This document shows positions 57,961-64,000 of a stretch of DNA of 64,000 bases, piece after piece. The notes beneath the pieces were generated by a model. That model ran no database searches. It was not told where the DNA came from and saw only the letters and a list, made by a program, of their open reading frames with translations. The DNA comes from Manihot esculenta. Taxonomy: Eukaryota > Streptophyta > Magnoliopsida > Malpighiales > Euphorbiaceae. Made by a program: the position numbers and the translations under genes. Positions within the stretch are counted from its first letter, which is position 1. Each line of letters begins with the position of its first letter. The DNA lies in NCBI RefSeq assembly GCF_001659605.2, contig NC_035171.2, positions 7,855,873 through 7,919,872 of the forward strand, in the 5' to 3' direction.

Positions 57961-59700
57961 AATTAGTTTTTTTTATTAATTTTAACCGTTAAATATTATT
58001 AAAAAAATTAAAATACCCCTAATATAAAAGAACTAATTAGTATATTTTTTGAAAATCTAAAGGATCAATTAATAAATTTTTTAAAATAATAAAGACTATT
58101 TAGTAAAATATTTAACGACTAAAATTAATAGAGGGATTAACTAATAAAATTTTTAAGATGTTAAGAAGATTTTAATATATTTTTTAAAATTAAAAAAATC
58201 AACCAATAAGTTTTTTACCATGAAAATTAAAAATTAGATTGTGACTTACGAAAGATCCCTTAAATGGAATTTTTACGTCCATTATCATTTCTTTCTCTTC
58301 ATTGGATAATTTTTTTTTTCTTAAGAAAATATATTGATTTGAAAAAATTTTAAAAAATATTATTGTAAAGGAATATTAAGCTTCCATTAATAAATTTAAT
58401 TTTTTAAAAATATTAATTGTAAATTTTAAAAATAAAACTAACCATAGTAAAATTTTGAAAATAAAAGCTAATTAAATTTTACTTTTATTTTTCTATTTTA
58501 TATGTTCTAATTTTAAAAGTACTAATAAATACAAATATATATTACAGTTATTCCATATATTATAGAACATAATTAATCTCATTTAAATTAAGAATTGCAT
58601 ACAGAGATGGTCTGAATTTTTTCATACGGAATTGGGTGGGCCACTTAAATTAAAGTGATCATGAAGTTTGGCCATTGAATGGTAATGAGGAATTTTCTTT
58701 TTTTCTTCTCTGAAAAAATCCCCAGTCAATACGTTTAGATAGAAATTTTGAGAAAAATACAATAATGATTCATTAAAATTATTGTCTGTACAGAAAGACT
58801 TAAATATCTCGGTTAACAAGTTTGGATACAATAAAATTAATTTTCAGAATAGAAAATTTAAAAGAAATATCAAACTGTCACTAAAATAGAAAATTCATAA
58901 TAAAATACTGTAATCTACTAAATTATGAAACAAATAGTTTATCATAAATTAAAATAGCTGAATATATAATTATATTTTATATTAATTGTGATTAATCTGC
59001 ATTAATATTTTAATTTATTCAACATTAAAACTTATAAAATCATAATAATTAAACACAAATTAATTATATTATTTTTTATAAATAATTAATTATATTATTA
59101 ATAATTTATTAAAAACGTAAAAATTGATCATATATTACTAACCGTATTTTAAATTTTGCTATGCTATGAATTATTATAAATTGATTATAATTTTATTATT
59201 TTATAAAAATTTAAAATTTAATCAATAAAATTTTAAATACAGTTAATAATAAATTAAATATTGGCAATGACATGATTTTCAAAAGTAATAACAAATCACT
59301 CCATTTTGAAATACAAAATATTGACAATAACATGATTTCCGGAGTAATATTGTAATTTATTCATAAAGTAAATTATTATTTAATTATTTTTAAATTTTTA
59401 TAAACGGAAATGTTATTTTTTTAAAAGAAAAAAGTAAAATATCAATACAAAGCAAATAGTAATCCTAATTAAAGTTAATTATTAAAAAAATAAAATATAT
59501 ATACTCATTGTAAATTATCACTCATGGAAACATAAAAGTTATTTTTTTTCAATTTTATTTCATGCATTTATTTTATTAGTATCAGACTTCTTCCAAAGAT
59601 GTGAGATTTTGAATTTAAATATTAGTTAAAGTCAATTATTAAAAAAATAAAATATAATAAAAAATATAAAATATAATTTGAATATTTTTTTTATTAATGC
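57961..59700. repeat. RLP spacer repeat, truncated copy
   Basis: Begins inside a foldback element (57,960-58,215), then the TTAGATTGTGACTT landmark (about 58,235) and CAGAGATGGTCTGAATTTTT (about 58,602). 58,900-59,620 is AT-rich, and 59,460-59,620 is shared with 27,260-27,440. Non-coding. Confidence 0.55.
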
Positions 59701-60590
59701 ATTATATAATTTGAAAACTCTGTCCAACTCAATCTCAATCTTACAACTAATGATAATTTACACAATATCAAAATAAAAAAATAAATTAAAAAAAAAATCA
59801 ATGATTTAGTCCTATCAAACACAAATCTGATGAGTAATAATAATTTGCACAATATCAAAATAAAAAATAAATAAATAAAAGTCAATGAACTAAGTCATTT
59901 GATGACAAAATCTAAATTATTCCAAACCTCAAATTTCAAATCGAAAGTGATTGTGGTCCACATACCACACCAAATTGTACTCCTTTTCATTTTGTTTTCT
60001 TCTATTTTCGTTTTCAAAGTCCATTCAAGATACGATTATATTTAAAATTATATTATTAACTCAATTAAGCTTGAAATGGAAATCGATTAATAATTTTTAA
60101 CTCAAATTTAAGATTGAAAATATCTAAGATAACCGTTCTAAACACTTCCTTTCAAATTTTTATTAAAAATATTGAAATTGGCAATGTAATCTCTAGAATT
60201 TGATATGCTTTCAACTGCGAATTCTAAAAAGTAAAAGTTATATATAAAAAAAAGAGTGATGGATGGTAGCATCGCATTTTCAAAACATAAGTTTTAAAGA
60301 TGTGTGAAATAAAATTTAATAAAATTTAATGTATTTTAAAATGTATAATTGAAAAGTTAATAAAAAAAATATATTTTTTAATAAATGTGAAAAAGTGGAT
60401 AAAAATTATAGAAAAGAGAGAATATTTTGCTTTAAAAGTTTATTTGATTTATTTTTTAAAATTTATTTGATATTTTTTTAAAATTTAATAGTTTTATTAA
60501 TTACACTTCAAAAAATTAAATGTCTTATTAATTTATTTATTGATCTAGATTTTAAAGGTTGCCTTTTTGTTAAAACAAAAAAAAAAAAAA
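59701..60590. repeat. RLP 5' flank duplicate
   Basis: About 59,890-60,060 has the AAATTGTACTCCTTTTC spacer piece as a single copy, and 60,170-60,570 matches the 5' flank of RLP locus 2 (8,370-8,745), including GTGATGGATGG and AGCATCGCATTT. The promoter-side order is the same as at 8 kb. Confidence 0.65.
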
Positions 60591-60800
60591 AATTGGCTCT
60601 CTTAGATTTCATGGAAACAAAGGTTGCTTTGAAGAAGATAGATTGGCTTCCTTAGATTTCAAGGCATTTGTTGGTTCCACGCAGACCATCTTCTTCCTTC
60701 ATGATTGATGATCCAATCAGCAATTGTTGTGATGGGAGCGTGTCATTTGCAACTCAACCACCGGTCACGTAACTGAGCTCTCGCTCAACAATACACGAAA
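60591..60800 (+). pseudogene. RLP exon-1 relic
   Basis: DNA match to locus 2 exon 1 (8,925-9,130): TGGAAACAAAGGTTGCTTTGAAG, the CAGCAATTGTTGTGATGGGA cap region and GGTCACGTAACTGAGCTC. It has small deletions that break the frame, and a scrambled start in which the GGCTCTCTTAGATTTC phrase occurs before as well as after the cap cysteine. It ends at AACAATACACGA, where locus 2 has AACAATACATGA, so the relic keeps the arginine codon that became a stop there. After 60,800 the sequence passes straight into mid-spacer repeat, so the rest of the gene is gone. Confidence 0.8.
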
Positions 60801-63800
60801 ATATGATATTGATGATCTCAGTTAATACGTTTAGATATAATAAAATTTTTTAAAAATTTAATAATATTATCAATTTAATTAAAATATCAATATATAAAAT
60901 TATTAATATATTTTAATTTTTAAATCAAAATTTATTAATAAAAAATAAATTATTTTGTTATAAAATATTTTCTTTGATTAATATTTTTTAAATATAAATG
61001 ATTTTTTATAAACAAATAAAATCTAAAGCACTGGAATAAGTATTAATAATGAAAATAAAATATAATAATATGATTCTAAGTCCACTATTATGATTTTTTG
61101 TTTTAGCATTCTTAACTTCTTGTAATTTTTTTAAGATCTTTCATCCAAAATTATATTAATTTAATTTCCAGTTAATTTGATAATTCATCTATAATTAACT
61201 CATTTTACTTTCAATAATAGAAATAAAGGAAAAGTTACGTAATTTTTTCAATTCTCAGCAAGTTGGTAACTACATCCATCACTTCACCACTTTAACTATA
61301 CGTAAATAATAATAATAAATAAAAATATAAATTTTAATAGAATCAATTAATTTTTTTCTACGATTTAATTCTTATAATGAGAAAAAATTTATTAATTAGT
61401 CTCTCAATTTTAAAAAATGTATTAAAATGTCTCTAATATTTTAAAAATCCACTAATTAATTTTTCTATTAATTTTAACCATTAAATATTATAAAAAAATC
61501 TAAAATATCTCTAATATAAAAGAACTAATTAATATATTTTTTAAAAATTTAAGGGATCAATAAATAAAATTTTTAAAATTATAAGAACTATTTAGTAAAA
61601 TATTTAACGGTTAAAATTAATAAAAAATTAATTAATAATTTTTTTTAAATGTTTAGAATATTTTAATATATTTTTTAAAATAAAAAAATTAATTAATAAG
61701 TTTCTTTATATCATAAAAACTGAATAATAATTTTTTCAACCCCTATTATTGCATTGGAAATTAGATTATGACTTGGCCACATTAAATCAAAGATCCCTTA
61801 AATGGATTTTTGACGATTTTTGATGTCCTTTGTCATTTGCGGAAAAAAATCCTTCATTACATATTGATTCGAAAATTATTTTAAAAATATTATTGTAAAG
61901 ATTCTGTAAAAAGATATTAAGTTTTCCTTAATAAATTTAATGTTTTAAAAAAGTTAATTTTATTTATTGTAAATTTTAAAAATAAAACAAAAATTTTACT
62001 TTTGTTTTTCTATTTTATAAATTTTAATTTTAAAAGTATAATAAATGAAAATATATTTTACGGTTATTCCATGTGAAACATAATTAATCTCATTTTAGAT
62101 TAAAATTTGCATATAGAGATGGTCTGAATTTTCTCATAGAGAATTGGATGGGTCACTTAAATTAAAGTGATTATGAAGTTTGGCCTAATAATTAGAATTT
62201 TTTTTTAAAAAAATTTTGATGATATTACCAAAAAGTAAATTATTTTTTAAATGGAAATGTTAAATTTTAATATGAAAATATTTTTAAATATATTTCATTA
62301 ATATATTGTTGCATTTTTTTTAAAGAAACAGTAAATATCAATGCCAAATAAATAGTGGTACCAATTAAAATTTGGTCATAGAATGGTAATTAGGAAATTT
62401 TGAATTCATATGGGACCATTTGATATTAATTTAAGAAATTAATAAATTATTGAGATGGTTATCTGAAAAGGAAATTTTAATGATCCAATCAATACGTTCA
62501 GAAAAATAAAATTCTTGAAATTTTAATAATATTATTAATTTAATAGAAAATTTTGAAAAAATACAATAAATCACTCATCTATCATCGACTATAATTGTTA
62601 AACATTAATGATTCATTGAAATTATTGTGCAAGATTTAAATATCCCAGTCAATAAGTTTGAATAGAATAAAATTCTCAAAATTTTTTTGATATATATAGC
62701 TGTTTTGATGAAATATTTAAGTGGAATATGACATATAATTAAAAATATTGACAACAACATGGTCCCAGAGTAATATTTTAAATTTATTCATAAAGTAAAT
62801 TGTTATTTAATTATTTTTAAAGTTTTATAAACCAAAATAAAATAAGTACATTGATCATTTAAGCACTATTATAAAAGGGAGGCATTTAGAGTTCAGCTAA
62901 ATAATGATATACCGAAGCAAAGATCGCCGGACGTAACAGCGCAGTCTCGAGAATCCAATATCGTTAAAATCAAATTCTTTTTGGAGTCATATAAAAACTC
63001 TCACGTAAATTAAATTTATCGAGCAAATCCCTCATTGGAGAAGACTGAACATACAAAATAGAAGCCGTCCACAATCGGCAAGGAAAATTAGAGATAGGGT
63101 TAAAAAAAAATTATAAATCTAATACAACCACAAAAATGTAAAAAATCACTAATCACAAAGTAATTCGATAAACTACATGCGAAGTCGAAAACCTTATCGA
63201 ATTCAATCCTGACGACTAATGATAATTTGTACAATATTAAAATAAAAAAAAAGAAAAAATAAATAAAAAGTAGTGGATAAATTAAGTCATTTGATGACAA
63301 AGTCTAAATTATTTCAAATCCGAAATTCCAAAATGGAAGTGCCTGTGGTCCATATATCACACCAAATTGCACTCATTTCCATCTCACACCAAATTGCACT
63401 CCTTTCCATCTCTGTCTCTTCTATTTTCGTTTTCCATCTCTGTCTCACACCAAGTCCTCTTAAAAGTGTCTCACACCAAGTCCTCTTAAAAGTGTCTCAC
63501 ACCAAGTCCTCTTAAAAGTCCTTCATTAGATAAACTATTTTTTCTCTTAAAAAATATAGTTTTAGATTTTTTATTGATTCCTTCCGTTTTTTTTAAAAAA
63601 AAATTATTGTAAAGAATTTGTAAAGAGATATTAAGTTTCTATTAATAAATTTAATTTTTAAAAAAATAATTTAATTTTATTGTAAATTTTAAAAATTAAA
63701 TTAAGAATAGAAAAATTTTGAAAATAAAAATTCATTAGGTTTTACTTTTGTTTTTCAATTTTATATATTCTAATTTTAGACATCCTAATAAATTAAAAAA

Positions 63801-64000
63801 TAATAAGTTTACGAGTTTTACCACTAGTAATTAACAAGAAAAAAAAATAATTGTGAAATGTGAAATTTATAAAATGTTTCAATCTCACTAATAATTAGTA
63901 TTTTTTTTATACTCATATATTTTACAGTTATTCCATGTCTTATGAAATATAATTAACCTCGGATTTAGATGCAGAGATGGACTGAAATTTCTCATATGCA
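60801..64000. repeat. RLP spacer repeat, near-complete copy plus start of next
   Basis: Non-coding. Order: AATACGTTTAGATATAAT (60,820), landmarks at 61,262 (TTGGTAACTACATCCATC), foldback element 61,358-61,737, CCCCTATTATTGCATTGG (61,741), CAGAGATGGTCTGAATTTTC (62,115), ACTATTATAAAAGGGAGGC (62,866), CACCAAATTGCACTC (63,360), and the start of the next unit at 63,970. A 26-bp unit TGTCTCACACCAAGTCCTCT is repeated three times at 63,441-63,518. Confidence 0.65.
63441..63518. repeat. 26-bp tandem repeat, three copies
   Basis: Three identical adjacent copies starting TGTCTCACACCAAGTCCTCT. It lies at the end of the AAATTGCACTCC spacer piece, which is also tandemly repeated, with another unit size, at 7.9 kb. 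Confidence 0.9.

Noticed and set aside
1..64000. tRNA or rRNA genes
   Set aside because: No cloverleaf candidates or rRNA-like GC-rich stretches were seen. The only B-box-like GGTTCGACTCC (53.64 kb) lies in a SINE.

Overview
This is an AT-rich plant nuclear window, almost certainly from a eudicot. Evidence for that includes GT-AG introns, leucine-rich-repeat receptor-like protein (RLP) gene bodies, a plant-type isoprenylated heavy-metal-associated (HIPP) gene, Gypsy-type LTR retrotransposons and a tRNA-derived SINE. A Malpighiales/Euphorbiaceae-like genome would fit, but nothing here fixes the species.

Layout. 0-24.6 kb is a tandem cluster of RLP genes of the multi-exon AtRLP14/15-like type (signal peptide, LRR ectodomain, acidic juxtamembrane stretch, one membrane helix, short tail, no kinase). 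All are broken. Locus 1 (798-4441) has two frameshifts, a nonsense codon and a mutated splice donor. Locus 2 (8863-15641) is the most complete, but has two nonsense codons and a 471-bp hAT-type MITE in its last exon. Locus 3 (about 17.1-21.1 kb) has a large deletion and an insertion. Locus 4 (21.2-23.4 kb) is a truncated gene of another RLP subtype. Orphan LRR scraps lie at 4.6 and 24.0 kb. An orphan last exon of a glycerol kinase lies at 5.7-5.9 kb on the minus strand. 24.6-31.5 kb holds diverged non-coding spacer repeats and a probable LINE 3' end.

31,474-45,718 is one nested pair of LTR retrotransposons. The outer element has 700-bp LTRs, AATAT target duplications, and no protease, RT or integrase that I can see. 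It carries a gag-like scrap, captured host-gene fragments and about 1.8 kb of tandem repeats made of palindromic units. Inside it, in the opposite orientation, sits a 7,022-bp Gypsy-like element (33,172-40,193) with 1445-bp LTRs, TATAT duplications and a long gag ORF, but most of pol is gone. LTR pairs differ at 3/700 (outer) and 2/1445 (inner) sites by eye, so both insertions are young.

45.7-64 kb is built almost entirely from repeated, diverged copies of the non-coding block that lies just upstream of RLP locus 2, including an internal long-inverted-repeat (foldback) element. One RLP exon-1 relic survives at 60.6 kb. The only gene in the window that looks intact is a three-exon HIPP-like gene on the minus strand (52,547 to about 53,225), sitting between nearly identical 142-bp direct repeats.

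The window therefore shows a decayed immune-receptor cluster, expanded by spacer duplication and then opened by retrotransposons. The most unusual structures are the palindromic minisatellite and the repeated palindrome in the two retrotransposons, a series of tail-only retroposon insertions with target-site duplications, and the MITE whose removal would restore the RLP reading frame. All comparisons were made by eye.
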